The notes beneath the pieces are model-generated. The model was not told the origin of the DNA, did not search any database, and saw only the letters and a list, made by a program, of their open reading frames with translations. From Siphlonurus alternatus (lineage: Eukaryota; Arthropoda; Insecta; Ephemeroptera; Siphlonuridae), in NCBI GenBank assembly GCA_949825025.1, contig OX463782.1, forward strand, positions 39,946,224-40,010,223: a stretch of 64,000 nt of DNA, given 5' to 3'. Shown here in pieces: positions 26,925 through 40,230 of the stretch; position 1 is the stretch's first letter, and every line of letters starts with the position of its first letter. Made by a program: the position numbers and the translations under genes.

Positions 26925-29900
26925 AGTGAAAATTTTTTTTTGCTTAATCGGATATAAAATTGCTAAAAACAAAAGAACGTAAAAAATTAATATTTTTTTT
27001 TTTGCTAAAACGTCTTAAAAACAGCTAAAAAAACATAAAAAAATTTTTTTTAGCTATCAAAAAAACGGCTAAAAAAAAAACAAATAAAAACCCTAAAAAG
27101 TGAATTTTTTTTTTGCTTAATCGGATCTAAAATTGCTAAAAACAAAAGAACGTAAAAAATTTATATTTTTTTTTTTTTGCTAAAACGTCTAAAAAACAGC
27201 TAAAAAAAACATAAAAAAAATTTTTTTTAGCTGTAAAAAAAACGGCTAAAAAAAAACAAATAAAAACGCTAAAAAGTGAAAATTTTTTTTGCTAAATCGG
27301 ATCTTAAATTGCTAAAAACAAAAGAACGTAAAAAATTTATATTTTTTTTTTTTTCTAAAACGTCTTAAAAACAGCTAAAAAAAACATGAAAAAATTTTTT
27401 TTTTAGCTATCAAAAAAAAGTCTAAAAAAAAAACAAATAAAAACCCTAAAAGGTGAAATTTTTTTTTTGCTAAATCGGATCTATTGCTAAAAACAAAAGA
27501 ACGTAAAAAATTTATATATATTTTTTTTTTGCTAAAACGTCTTAAAAACAGCTAAAAAGAACATGATAAAATTTTTTTAACTTCAAAAAAAAAAAAAAAA
27601 ACAAATAAAAACCCTAAAAAGTGAAATTTTTCTTTGCTAAATCAGATCTAAAATTGCTAAAAACAAAAGAACGTAAAAAATTTATTTTTTTTTTTTTTGC
27701 TAAAACGTCTTAAAAACAGCTAAAAATACATGAAAAAATTTTTTTTTTAGCTATCAAAAAAACGGCTAAAAAAAAAACAAATAAAAACCCTAAAAAGTGA
27801 AAATTTTTTTTTTGCTTAATCGGATCTAAAATTGCTAAAAACAAAAGAACGTACAAAATTTATATATTTTTTTTTTTGCTAAAACGTCTTAAAAACAGCT
27901 AAAAAAAACATGAAAAAATTTTTTTTTTAGCTATCAAAAAAATGGCTAAAAAAAAACAAATAAAAACCCTAAAAAGTGAAAATTTTTTTTTGCTTAATCG
28001 GATCTAAAATTGCTGAAAACAAAAGAACGTAAAAAATTTATATATTTTTTATTTTGCTAAAACGTCTTAAAAATCGCTAAAAAAAACATGAAAAAAATTT
28101 TTTTTTAGCTATCAAAAAAACGGCTAAAAAAAAAACAAATAAAAACCCTAAAAAGTGAAAATTTTTTTTGCTCAATCGGATCTAAAATTGCTAAAAACAA
28201 AAGAACGTAAAAAATTTATATATTTTTTTTTTTGCTAAAACGTCTTAAAAACAGCTAAAAAAAACATGAAAAAATTTTTTTTTTTAGCTATCAAAAAAAT
28301 GGCTAAAAAAAAACAAATAAAAACCCTAAAAAGTGAAAATTTTTTTTTGCTTAATCGGATCTAAAATTGCTAAAAACAAAAGAACGTAAAAAATTTATAT
28401 ATTTTTTTTTTGCTAAAACGTCTTAAAAACAGCTAAAAAAAATATGAAAAAATTTTTTTAACTTCAAAAAAAAAAAAAAAACAAATAAAAACCCTAAAAA
28501 GTGAAATTTTTCTTTGCTAAATCGGATCTAAAATTGCTAAAAACAAAAGAACGTAAAAAATTTATATATTTTTTTTTTGCTAAAACGTCTTAAAAACAGC
28601 TAAAAAAAACATGAAAAAATTTTTTTTTTAGCTATCAAAAAAATGGCTAAAAAAAAACAAATAAAAACCCTAAAAAGTGAAAATTTTTTTTTGCTAAATC
28701 GGATCTAAAATTGCTAAAAACAAAAGAACGTAAAAAATTTATATATTTTTTTTTTGCTAAAACGTCTTAAAAACAGCTAAAAAAAACATGAAAAAATTTT
28801 TTTAACTTCCAAAAAAAAAAAAAACAAATAAAAACCCTAAAAAGTGAAATTTTTCTTTGCTAAATCGGATCTAAAATTGCTAAAAACAAAAGAACGTAAA
28901 AAATTTTTTTTTTTTTTTTTGTTAAAACGTCTTAAAAACAGCTAAAAAAACATGAAAAAATTTTTTTTTTAGCTATCAAAAAAACGGCTAAAAAAAAAAC
29001 AAATAAAAACCCTAAAAAGTAAAAATTTTTTTTTTGCTTAATCGGATATAAAATTGCTATAAACAAAAGAACGTAAAAAATTTATATATTTTTTTTTTGC
29101 TAAAACGTCTTAAAAACAGCTAAAAAAAACATGAAAAAATTTTTTTTTTAGCTATCAAAAAAATGGCTAAAAAAAAACAATTAAAAACCCTAAAAAGTGA
29201 AATTTTTTTTTTTTTGCTAAATCGGATCTAAAATTGCTAAAAACAAAAGAACGTAAAAAATTTATATTTTTTTTTTTGCTAAAACGTCTTAAAAACAGCT
29301 AAAAGAAACATAAAAAAAAATTTTTTTTAGCTATAAAAAAAACGGCTTAAAAAAACAAATAAAAACCCTAATAAGTGAAAATTTTTTTTTGCTTAATCGG
29401 ATATAAAATTGATAAAAACAAAAGAACGTAAAAAATTTATATTTTTTTTTTTTGCTAAAACGTCTTAAAAACAGCTAAAAAAAACATAAAAAAATTTTTT
29501 TTAGCTATCAAAAAAACGGCTAAAAAAAAACACAAATAAAAACCCTAAAAAGTGAAAATTTTTTTTTGCTAAATCGGATCTAAAATTGCTAAAAACAAAA
29601 GAACGTAAAAAATTTATATATTTTTTTTTTTTGCTAAAACGTCTTAAAAACAGCTAAAAAAAACATGAAAAAATTTTTTTTAGCTATCAAAAAAACGGCT
29701 AAAAAAAAACAAATAAAAACCCTAAAAAGTGAAATTTTTCTTTGCTAAATCGGATCTAAAATTGCTAAAAACAAAAGAACGTAAAAAAATTATTTTTTTT
29801 TTTTTTTGCTAAAACGTCTTAAAAACAGCTAAAAAAACATGAAAAAATTTTTTTTTTAGCTATCAAAAAAACGGCTAAAAAAAAACAAATAAAAACCCTA

Positions 29901-32900
29901 AAAAAAAGTGAAAATTTTTTTTTGCTTAATCGGATCTAAAATTGCTAAAAACAAAAGAACGTAAAAAATTTTTATATTTTTTTTTTTGCTAAAACGTCTT
30001 AAAAACAGCTAAAAAAAACATGAAAAAATTTTTTTATCTTCAAAAAAAAAAAAAAACAAATAAAAACCCTAAAAAGTGAAATTTTTCTTTGCTAAATCGG
30101 ATCTAAAATTGCTAAAAACAAAAGAACGTAAAAAATTTATTTTTTTTTTTTTGCTAAAACGTCTTAAAACAGCTAAAAAAACATGAAAAAATTTTTTTTT
30201 AGCTATCAAAAAAACGGCTAAAAAAAACACAAATAAAAACCCTAAAAAGTAAAAATTTTTTTTTTGCTTAATCGGATCTAAAATTGCTAAAAACAAAAGA
30301 ACGTAAAAAATTTATATATTTTTTTTTTGCTAAAACGTCTTAAAAACAGCTAAAAAAAACATGAAAAAATTTTTTTTTAGCTATCAAAAAAATGGCTAAA
30401 AAAAAACAAATAAAAACCCTAAAAAGTGAAAATTTTTTTTTGCTTAATCGGATATAAAATTGCTAAAAACAAAAGAACGTAAAAAATTAATATTTTTTTT
30501 TTTGCTAAAACGTCTTAAAAACAGCTAAAAAAACATAAAAAAATTTTTTTTAGCTATCAAAAAAACGGCTAAAAAAAAAACAAATAAAAACCCTAAAAAG
30601 TGAATTTTTTTTTTGCTTAATCGGATCTAAAATTGCTAAAAACAAAAGAACGTAAAAAATTTATATTTTTTTTTTTTTGCTAAAACGTCTAAAAAACAGC
30701 TAAAAAAAACATAAAAAAAATTTTTTTTAGCTGTAAAAAAAACGGCTAAAAAAAAACAAATAAAAACGCTAAAAAGTGAAAATTTTTTTTGCTAAATCGG
30801 ATCTTAAATTGCTAAAAACAAAAGAACGTAAAAAATTTATATTTTTTTTTTTTTTCTAAAACGTCTTAAAAACAGCTAAAAAAAACATGAAAAAATTTTT
30901 TTTTTAGCTATCAAAAAAAAGTCTAAAAAAAAAACAAATAAAAACCCTAAAAGGTGAAATTTTTTTTTTGCTAAATCGGATCTATTGCTAAAAACAAAAG
31001 AACGTAAAAAATTTATATATATTTTTTTTTTGCTAAAACGTCTTAAAAACAGCTAAAAAGAACATGATAAAATTTTTTTAACTTCAAAAAAAAAAAAAAA
31101 AAACAAATAAAAACCCTAAAAAGTGAAATTTTTCTTTGCTAAATCAGATCTAAAATTGCTAAAAACAAAAGAACGTAAAAAATTTATTTTTTTTTTTTTT
31201 GCTAAAACGTCTTAAAAACAGCTAAAAATACATGAAAAAATTTTTTTTTTAGCTATCAAAAAAACGGCTAAAAAAAAAACAAATAAAAACCCTAAAAAGT
31301 GAAAATTTTTTTTTTGCTTAATCGGATCTAAAATTGCTAAAAACAAAAGAACGTACAAAATTTATATATTTTTTTTTTGCTAAAACGTCTTAAAAACAGC
31401 TAAAAAAAACATGAAAAAATTTTTTTTTTAGCTATCAAAAAAATGGCTAAAAAAAAACAAATAAAAACCCTAAAAAGTGAAAATTTTTTTTTGCTTAATC
31501 GGATCTAAAATTGCTGAAAACAAAAGAACGTAAAAAATTTATATATTTTTTATTTTGCTAAAACGTCTTAAAAATCGCTAAAAAAAACATGAAAAAAATT
31601 TTTTTTTAGCTATCAAAAAAACGGCTAAAAAAAAAACAAATAAAAACCCTAAAAAGTGAAAATTTTTTTTGCTCAATCGGATCTAAAATTGCTAAAAACA
31701 AAAGAACGTAAAAAATTTATATATTTTTTTTTTTGCTAAAACGTCTTAAAAACAGCTAAAAAAAACATGAAAAAATTTTTTTTTTTAGCTATCAAAAAAA
31801 TGGCTAAAAAAAAACAAATAAAAACCCTAAAAAGTGAAAATTTTTTTTTGCTTAATCGGATCTAAAATTGCTAAAAACAAAAGAACGTAAAAAATTTATA
31901 TATTTTTTTTTTGCTAAAACGTCTTAAAAACAGCTAAAAAAAATATGAAAAAATTTTTTTAACTTCAAAAAAAAAAAAAAAACAAATAAAAACCCTAAAA
32001 AGTGAAATTTTTCTTTGCTAAATCGGATCTAAAATTGCTAAAAACAAAAGAACGTAAAAAATTTATATATTTTTTTTTTGCTAAAACGTCTTAAAAACAG
32101 CTAAAGAAAACATGAAAAAATTTTTTTTTTAGCTATCAAAAAAATGGCTAAAAAAAAACAAATAAAAACCCTAAAAAGTGAAAATTTTTTTTTGCTAAAT
32201 CGGATCTAAAATTGCTAAAAACAAAAGAACGTAAAAAATTTATATATTTTTTTTTTGCTAAAACGTCTTAAAAACAGCTAAAAAAAACATGAAAAAATTT
32301 TTTTAACTTCCAAAAAAAAAAAAAACAAATAAAAACCCTAAAAAGTGAAATTTTTCTTTGCTAAATCGGATCTAAAATTGCTAAAAACAAAAGAACGTAA
32401 AAAATTTTTTTTTTTTTTTTTGTTAAAACGTCTTAAAAACAGCTAAAAAAACATGAAAAAATTTTTTTTTTAGCTATCAAAAAAACGGCTAAAAAAAAAA
32501 CAAATAAAAACCCTAAAAAGTAAAAATTTTTTTTTTGCTTAATCGGATATAAAATTGCTATAAACAAAAGAACGTAAAAAATTTATATATTTTTTTTTTG
32601 CTAAAACGTCTTAAAAACAGCTAAAAAAAACATGAAAAAATTTTTTTTTTAGCTATCAAAAAAATGGCTAAAAAAAAACAATTAAAAACCCTAAAAAGTG
32701 AAATTTTTTTTTTTTTGCTAAATCGGATCTAAAATTGCTAAAAACAAAAGAACGTAAAAAATTTATATTTTTTTTTTTGCTAAAACGTCTTAAAAACAGC
32801 TAAAAGAAACATAAAAAAAAATTTTTTTTAGCTATAAAAAAAACGGCTTAAAAAAACAAATAAAAACCCTAATAAGTGAAAATTTTTTTTTGCTTAATCG

Positions 32901-33924
32901 GATATAAAATTGATAAAAACAAAAGAACGTAAAAAATTTATATTTTTTTTTTTTGCTAAAACGTCTTAAAAACAGCTAAAAAAAACATAAAAAAATTTTT
33001 TTTAGCTATCAAAAAAACGGCTAAAAAAAAACACAAATAAAAACCCTAAAAAGTGAAAATTTTTTTTTGCTAAATCGGATCTAAAATTGCTAAAAACAAA
33101 AGAACGTAAAAAATTTATATATTTTTTTTTTTTGCTAAAACGTCTTAAAAACAGCTAAAAAAAACATGAAAAAATTTTTTTTAGCTATCAAAAAAACGGC
33201 TAAAAAAAAACAAATAAAAACCCTAAAAAGTGAAATTTTTCTTTGCTAAATCGGATCTAAAATTGCTAAAAACAAAAGAACGTAAAAAAATTATTTTTTT
33301 TTTTTTTTGCTAAAACGTCTTAAAAACAGCTAAAAAAACATGAAAAAATTTTTTTTTTAGCTATCAAAAAAACGGCTAAAAAAAAACAAATAAAAACCCT
33401 AAAAAAAAGTGAAAATTTTTTTTTGCTTAATCGGATCTAAAATTGCTAAAAACAAAAGAACGTAAAAAATTTTTATATTTTTTTTTTTGCTAAAACGTCT
33501 TAAAAACAGCTAAAAAAAACATGAAAAAATTTTTTTATCTTCAAAAAAAAAAAAAACAAATAAAAACCCTAAAAAGTGAAATTTTTCTTTGCTAAATCGG
33601 ATCTAAAATTGCTAAAAACAAAAGAACGTAAAAAATTTATTTTTTTTTTTTTGCTAAAACGTCTTAAAACAGCTAAAAAAACATGAAAAAATTTTTTTTT
33701 AGCTATCAAAAAAACGGCTAAAAAAAACACAAATAAAAACCCTAAAAAGTAAAAATTTTTTTTTTGCTTAATCGGATCTAAAATTGCTAAAAACAAAAGA
33801 ACGTAAAAAATTTATATATTTTTTTTTTGCTAAAACGTCTTAAAAACAGCTAAAAAAAACATGAAAAAATTTTTTTTTAGCTATCAAAAAAATGGCTAAA
33901 AAAAAACAAATAAAAACCCTAAAA
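26925..33924 (+). repeat. Tandem duplication of a 20-monomer block (3500 bp)
   Basis: Copy 1 is about 26925-30424 and copy 2 about 30425-33924, matching at a 3500-bp offset with almost no differences. Shared markers are gaacatgataaa, atcagatct (27641 and 31141), gttaaaacg (28921 and 32422), gctataaac, ctaaaaaaaagtg (29905 and 33405) and tttatcttc (30035 and 33535). A G in gctaaagaaaac near 32105 and a one-base T-tract difference near 27871/31370 separate the copies. This is the most recent-looking large duplication in the array. Confidence 0.93.
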
Positions 33925-34289
33925 AGTGAAAATTTTTTTTTGCTAAATCGGATCTAAAATTGCTGAAAACAAAAGAACGTAAAAAATTTATATATTTTTT
34001 ATTTTGCTAAAACGTCTTAAAAATCGCTAAAAAAAACATAAAAAAAAATTTTTTTTAGCCATCAAAAAAACGGCTAAAAAAAAACAAAGAAAAACCCTAA
34101 AAAGTGAAAATTTTTTTTGCTCAATCGGATCTAAAATTGCTAAAAACAAAAGAACGTAAAAAATTTATATATTTTTTTTTGCTAAAACGTCTTAAAAACA
34201 GCTAAAAAAAACATGAAAAAAAATTTTTTTTAGCTATCAAAAAAACGGCTAAAAAAAAACAATTAAAAACCCTAAAAAGTGAAATTTTT

Positions 34290-37200
34290 TTTTGCTAAAT
34301 CGGATCTAAAATTGCTAAAAACAAAAGAACGTAAAAAATTTATATTTTTTTTTTTGCTAAAACGTCTTAAAAACAGCTAAAAGAAACATAAAAAAAAATT
34401 TTTTTTAGCTATAAAAAAAACGGCTAAAAAAAACAAATAAAAACCCTAATAAGTGAAAATTTTTTTTTGCTTAATCGGATATAAAATTGATAAAAACAAA
34501 AGAACGTAAAAAATTTATATTTTTTTTTTTTGCTAAAACGTCTTAAAAACAGCTAAAAAAAACATAAAAAAATTTTTTTTAGCTATCAAAAAAACGGCTA
34601 AAAAAAAACACAAATAAAAACCCTAAAAAGTGAAAATTTTTTTTTGCTAAATCGGATCTAAAATTGCTAAAAACAAAAGAACGTAAAAAATTTATATATA
34701 TTTTTTTTTTGCTAAAACGTCTTAAAAACAGCTAAAAAAAACATGAAAAAATTTTTTTTTAGCTATCAAAAAAACGGCTAAAAAAAAAACAAATAAAAAC
34801 CCTAAAAAGTGAAATTTTTCTTTGCTAAATCGGATCTAAAATTGCTAAAAACAAAAGAACGTAAAAAAATTATTTTTTTTTTTTTTGCTAAAACGTCTTA
34901 AAAACAGCTAAAAAAAACATGAAAAAATTTTTTTTTTAGCTATCAAAAAAAAGTCTAAAAAAAAAACAAATAAAAACCCTAAAAGGTGAAATTTTTTTTT
35001 TGCTAAATCGGATCTATTGCTAAAAACAAAAGAACGTAAAAAATTTATATATTTTTTTTTTTGCTAAAACGTCTTAAAAACAGCTAAAAAAAACATGAAA
35101 AAATTTTTTTAACTTCAAAAAAAAAAAAAAAACAAATAAAAACCCTAAAAAGTGAAATTTTTCTTTGGTAAATCGGATCTAAAATTGCTAAAAACAAAAG
35201 AACGTAAAAAATTTAATTTTTTTATTTTTTGCTAAAACGTCTTAAAAACAGCTAAAAAAACATGAAAAAATTTTTTTTTTAGCTATCAAAAAAACGGCTA
35301 AAAAAAAAACAAATAAAAACCCTAAAAAGTGAAAATTTTTTTTTTGCTTAATCGGATCTAAAATTGCTAAAAACAAAAGAACGTACAAAATTTATATATT
35401 TTTTTTTTGCTAAAACGTCTTAAAAACAGCTAAAAAAAACATGAAAAAATTTTTTTTTTAGCTATCAAAAAAATGGCTAAAAAAAAACAAATAAAAACCC
35501 TAAAAAGTGAAAATTTTTTTTTGCTTAATCGGATCTAAAATTGCTGAAAACAAAAGAACGTAAAAAATTTATATATTTTTTATTTTGCTAAAACGTCTTA
35601 AAAATCGCTAAAAAAAACATGAAAAAAATTTTTTTTTAGCTATCAAAAAAACGGCTAAAAAAAAAACAAATAAAAACCCTAAAAAGTGAAAATTTTTTTT
35701 GCTCAATCGGATCTAAAATTGCTAAAAACAAAAGAACGTAAAAAATTTATATATATTTTTTTTTGCTAAAACGTCTTAAAAACAGCTAAAAAAAACATGA
35801 AAAAATTTTTATTTTAGCTATCAAAAAAATGGCTAAAAAAAACAAATAAAAACCCTAAAAAGTGAAAATTTTTTTTTGCTTAATCGGATCTAAAATTGCT
35901 AAAAACAAGAGAACGTAAAAAATTTATATATTTTTTTTTTGCTAAAACGTCTTAAAAACAGCTAAAAAAAACATGAAAAAATTTTTTTAACTTCAAAAAA
36001 AAAAAAAAAACAAATAAAAACCCTAAAAAGTGAAATTTTTCTTTGCTAAATCGGATCTAAAATTGCTAAAAACAAAAGAACGTAAAAAATTTATATATTT
36101 TTTTTTTGCTAAAACGTCTTAAAAACAGCTAAAAAAAACATGAAAAAATTTTTTTTTTAGCTATCAAAAAAATGGCTAAAAAAAACAAATAAAAACCCTA
36201 AAAAGTGAAAATTTTTTTTTGCTAAATCGGATCTAAAATTGCTAAAAACAAAAGAACGTAAAAAATTTATATATTTTTTTTTGCTAAAACGTCTTAAAAA
36301 CAGCTAAAAAAAACATGAAAAAATTTTTTTAACTTCCAAAAAAAAAAAAACAAATAAAAACCCTAAAAAGTAAAATTTTTCTTTGCTAAATCGGATCTAA
36401 AATTGCTAAAAACAAAAGAAAGTAAAAAATTTATTTTTTTTTTTTTGCTAAAACGTCTTAAAAACAGCTAAAAAAACATGAAAAAATTTTTTTTTTAGCT
36501 ATCAAAAAAACGGCTAAAAAAAAAACAAATAAAAACCCTAAAAAGTAAAAATTTTTTGCTGCTTAATCGGATCTAAAATTGCTAAAAACAAAAGAACGTA
36601 AAAAATTTATATATTTTTTTTTTGCTAAAACGTCTTAAAAACAGCTAAAAAAAACATGAAAAAATTTTTTTTTTAGCTATCAAAAAAATGGCTAAAAAAA
36701 AACAAATAAAAACCCTAAAAAGTGAAAATTTTTTTTGCTAAATCGGATCTAAAATTGCTAAAAACAAAAGAACGTAAAAAATTTATATATTTTTTTTTTT
36801 GCTAAAACGTCTTAAAAACAGCTAAAAAAAACATGAAAAAATTTTTTTTTAGCTATCAAAAAAAAGTCTAAGAAAAAAACAAATAAAAACCCTAAAAGGT
36901 GAAATTTTTTTTTTGCATAATCGGATCTATTGCTAAAAACAAAAGAACGTAAAAAATTTATATATTTTTTTTTTTTGCTAAAACGTCTTAAAAACAGCTA
37001 AAAAAAACATGAAAAATTTTTTTTAACTATCAAAAAAACGGCTAAAAAAAAACAAATAAAAACCCTAAAAAGTGAAATTTTTCTTTGCTAAATCGGATCT
37101 AAAATTGCTAAAAACAAAAGAACGTAAAAAATTTATTTTTTTTTTTTTTGCTAAAACGTCTTAAAAACAGCTAAAAAAACATGAAAAAAATTTTTTTTTA

Positions 37201-40200
37201 GCTATCAAAAAAACGGCTAAAAAAAAACAAATAAAAACCCTAAAAAGTGAAAATTTTTTTTTTGCTAAATCGGATCTAAAATTGCTAAAAACAAAAGAAC
37301 GTAAAAAATTTATATTTTTTTTTTTGCTAAAACGTCTTAAAAACAGCTAAAAGAAACATAAAAAAAAATTTTTTTTAGCTATAAAAAAAACGGCTAAAAA
37401 AAACAAATAAAAACCCTAATAAGTGAAAATTTTTTTTTGCTTAATCGGATATAAAATTGATAAAAACAAAAGAACGTAAAAAATTTATATTTTTTTTTTT
37501 TGCTAAAACGTCTTAAAAACAGCTAAAAAAAACATAAAAAAATTTTTTTTAGCTATCAAAAAAACGGCTAAAAAAAAACACAAATAAAAACCCTAAAAAG
37601 TGAAAATTTTTTTTTGCTAAATCGGATCTAAAATTGCTAAAAACAAAAGAACGTAAAAAATTTATATATATTTTTTTTTTGCTAAAACGTCTTAAAAACA
37701 GCTAAAAAAAACATGAAAAAATTTTTTTTTAGCTATCAAAAAAACGGCTAAAAAAAAAACAAATAAAAACCCTAAAAAGTGAAATTTTTCTTTGCTAAAT
37801 CGGATCTAAAATTGCTAAAAACAAAAGAACGTAAAAAAATTATTTTTTTTTTTTTTGCTAAAACGTCTTAAAAACAGCTAAAAAAAACATGAAAAAATTT
37901 TTTTTTTAGCTATCAAAAAAAAGTCTAAAAAAAAAACAAATAAAAACCCTAAAAGGTGAAATTTTTTTTTTGCTAAATCGGATCTATTGCTAAAAACAAA
38001 AGAACGTAAAAAATTTATATATTTTTTTTTTTGCTAAAACGTCTTAAAAACAGCTAAAAAAAACATGAAAAATTTTTTTAACTTCAAAAAAAAAAAAACA
38101 AACAAATAAAAACCCTAAAAAGTGAAATTTTTCTTTGCTAAATCGGATCTAAAATTGCTAAAAACAAAAGAACGTAAAAAATTTAATTTTTTTATTTTTT
38201 GCTAAAACGTCTTAAAAACAGCTAAAAAAACATGAAAAAATTTTTTTTTTAGCTATCAAAAAAACGGCTAAAAAAAAAACAAATAAAAACCCTAAAAAGT
38301 GAAAATTTTTTTTTTGCTTAATCGGATCTAAAATTGCTAAAAACAAAAGAACGTACAAAATTTATATATTTTTTTTTTGCTAAAACGTCTTAAAAACAGC
38401 TAAAAAAAACATGAAAAAATTTTTTTTTTAGCTATCAAAAAAATGGCTAAAAAAAAAACAAATAAAAACCCTAAAAAGTGAAAATTTTTTTTTGCTTAAT
38501 CGGATCTAAAATTGCTGAAAACAAAAGAACGTAAAAAATTTATATATTTTTTATTTTGCTAAAACGTCTTAAAAATCGCTAAAAAAAACATGAAAAAAAT
38601 TTTTTTTTAGCTATCAAAAAAACGGCTAAAAAAAAAACAAATAAAAACCCTAAAAAGTGAAAATTTTTTTTGCTCAATCGGATCTAAAATTGCTAAAAAC
38701 AAAAGAACGTAAAAAATTTATATATATTTTTTTTTGCTAAAACGTCTTAAAAACAGCTAAAAAAAACATGAAAAAATTTTTTTTTTAGCTATCAAAAAAA
38801 TGGCTAAAAAAAACAAATAAAAACCCTAAAAAGTGAAAATTTTTTTTTGCTTAATCGGATCTAAAATTGCTAAAAACAAGAGAACGTAAAAAATTTATAT
38901 ATTTTTTTTTTGCTAAAACGTCTTAAAAACAGCTAAAAAAAACATGAAAAAATTTTTTTAACTTCAAAAAAAAAAAAAAAACAAATAAAAACCCTAAAAA
39001 GTGAAATTTTTCTTTGCTAAATCGGATCTAAAATTGCTAAAAACAAAAGAACGTAAAAAATTTATATATTTTTTTTTTGCTAAAACGTCTTAAAAACAGC
39101 TAAAAAAAACATGAAAAAATTTTTTTTTTAGCTATCAAAAAAATGGCTAAAAAAAAACAAATAAAAACCCTAAAAAGTGAAAATTTTTTTTTGCTAAATC
39201 GGATCTAAAATTGCTAAAAACAAAAGAACGTAAAAAATTTATATATTTTTTTTTTGCTAAAACGTCTTAAAAACAGCTAAAAAAAACATGAAAAAATTTT
39301 TTTAACTTCCAAAAAAAAAAAAAACAAATAAAAACCCTAAAAAGTGAAATTTTTCTTTGCTAAATCGGATCTAAAATTGCTAAAAACAAAAGAAAGTAAA
39401 AAATTTATTTTTTTTTTTTTGCTAAAACGTCTTAAAAACAGCTAAAAAAACATGAAAAAATTTTTTTTTTAGCTATCAAAAAAACGGCTAAAAAAAAAAC
39501 AAATAAAAACCCTAAAAAGTAAAAATTTTTTGCTGCTTAATCGGATCTAAAATTGCTAAAAACAAAAGAACGTAAAAAATTTATATATTTTTTTTTTGCT
39601 AAAACGTCTTAAAAACAGCTAAAAAAAACATGAAAAAATTTTTTTTTTAGCTATCAAAAAAATGGCTAAAAAAAAACAAATAAAAACCCTAAAAAGTGAA
39701 AATTTTTTTTGCTAAATCGGATCTAAAATTGCTAAAAACAAAAGAACGTAAAAAATTTATATATTTTTTTTTTTGCTAAAACGTCTTAAAAACAGCTAAA
39801 AAAAACATGAAAAAATTTTTTTTTAGCTATCAAAAAAAAGTCTAAGAAAAAAACAAATAAAAACCCTAAAAGGTGAAATTTTTTTTTTGCATAATCGGAT
39901 CTATTGCTAAAAACAAAAGAACGTAAAAAATTTATATATTTCTAAAACGTCTTAAAAACAGCTAAAAAAAACATGAAAAATTTTTTTTAACTATCAAAAA
40001 AACGGCTAAAAAAAAACAAATAAAAACCCTAAAAAGTGAAATTTTTCTTTGCTAAATCGGATCTAAAATTGCTAAAAACAAAAGAACGTAAAAAATTTAT
40101 TTTTTTTTTTTTTGCTAAAACGTCTTAAAAACAGCTAAAAAAACATGAAAAAAATTTTTTTTTAGCTATCAAAAAAACGGCTAAAAAAAAACAAATAAAA

Positions 40201-40230
40201 ACCCTAAAAAGTGAAAATTTTTTTTTTGCT
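34290..40230 (+). repeat. Tandem duplication of a 17-monomer block (about 2970 bp)
   Basis: Copy 1 is about 34290-37259 and copy 2 about 37260-40230. Shared markers are agaaacata (34382 and 37352), gaaagtaaaa (36418 and 39392), ttttgctgcttaatcgg (near 36548 and 39530) and gtctaagaaaa. Copy 2 alone has lost most of a T-tract plus gc at about 39937-39942 (atatatttctaaaacg). Confidence 0.9.

Noticed and set aside
30069..33796. Minus-strand 75-codon open frames at 30069-30296 and 33569-33796, with a close copy at 55902-56129
   Set aside because: They are translations of satellite monomers: Lys/Phe-rich low complexity that remains open because of small homopolymer length changes. The copies exist because the satellite block is duplicated, not because a protein is conserved.
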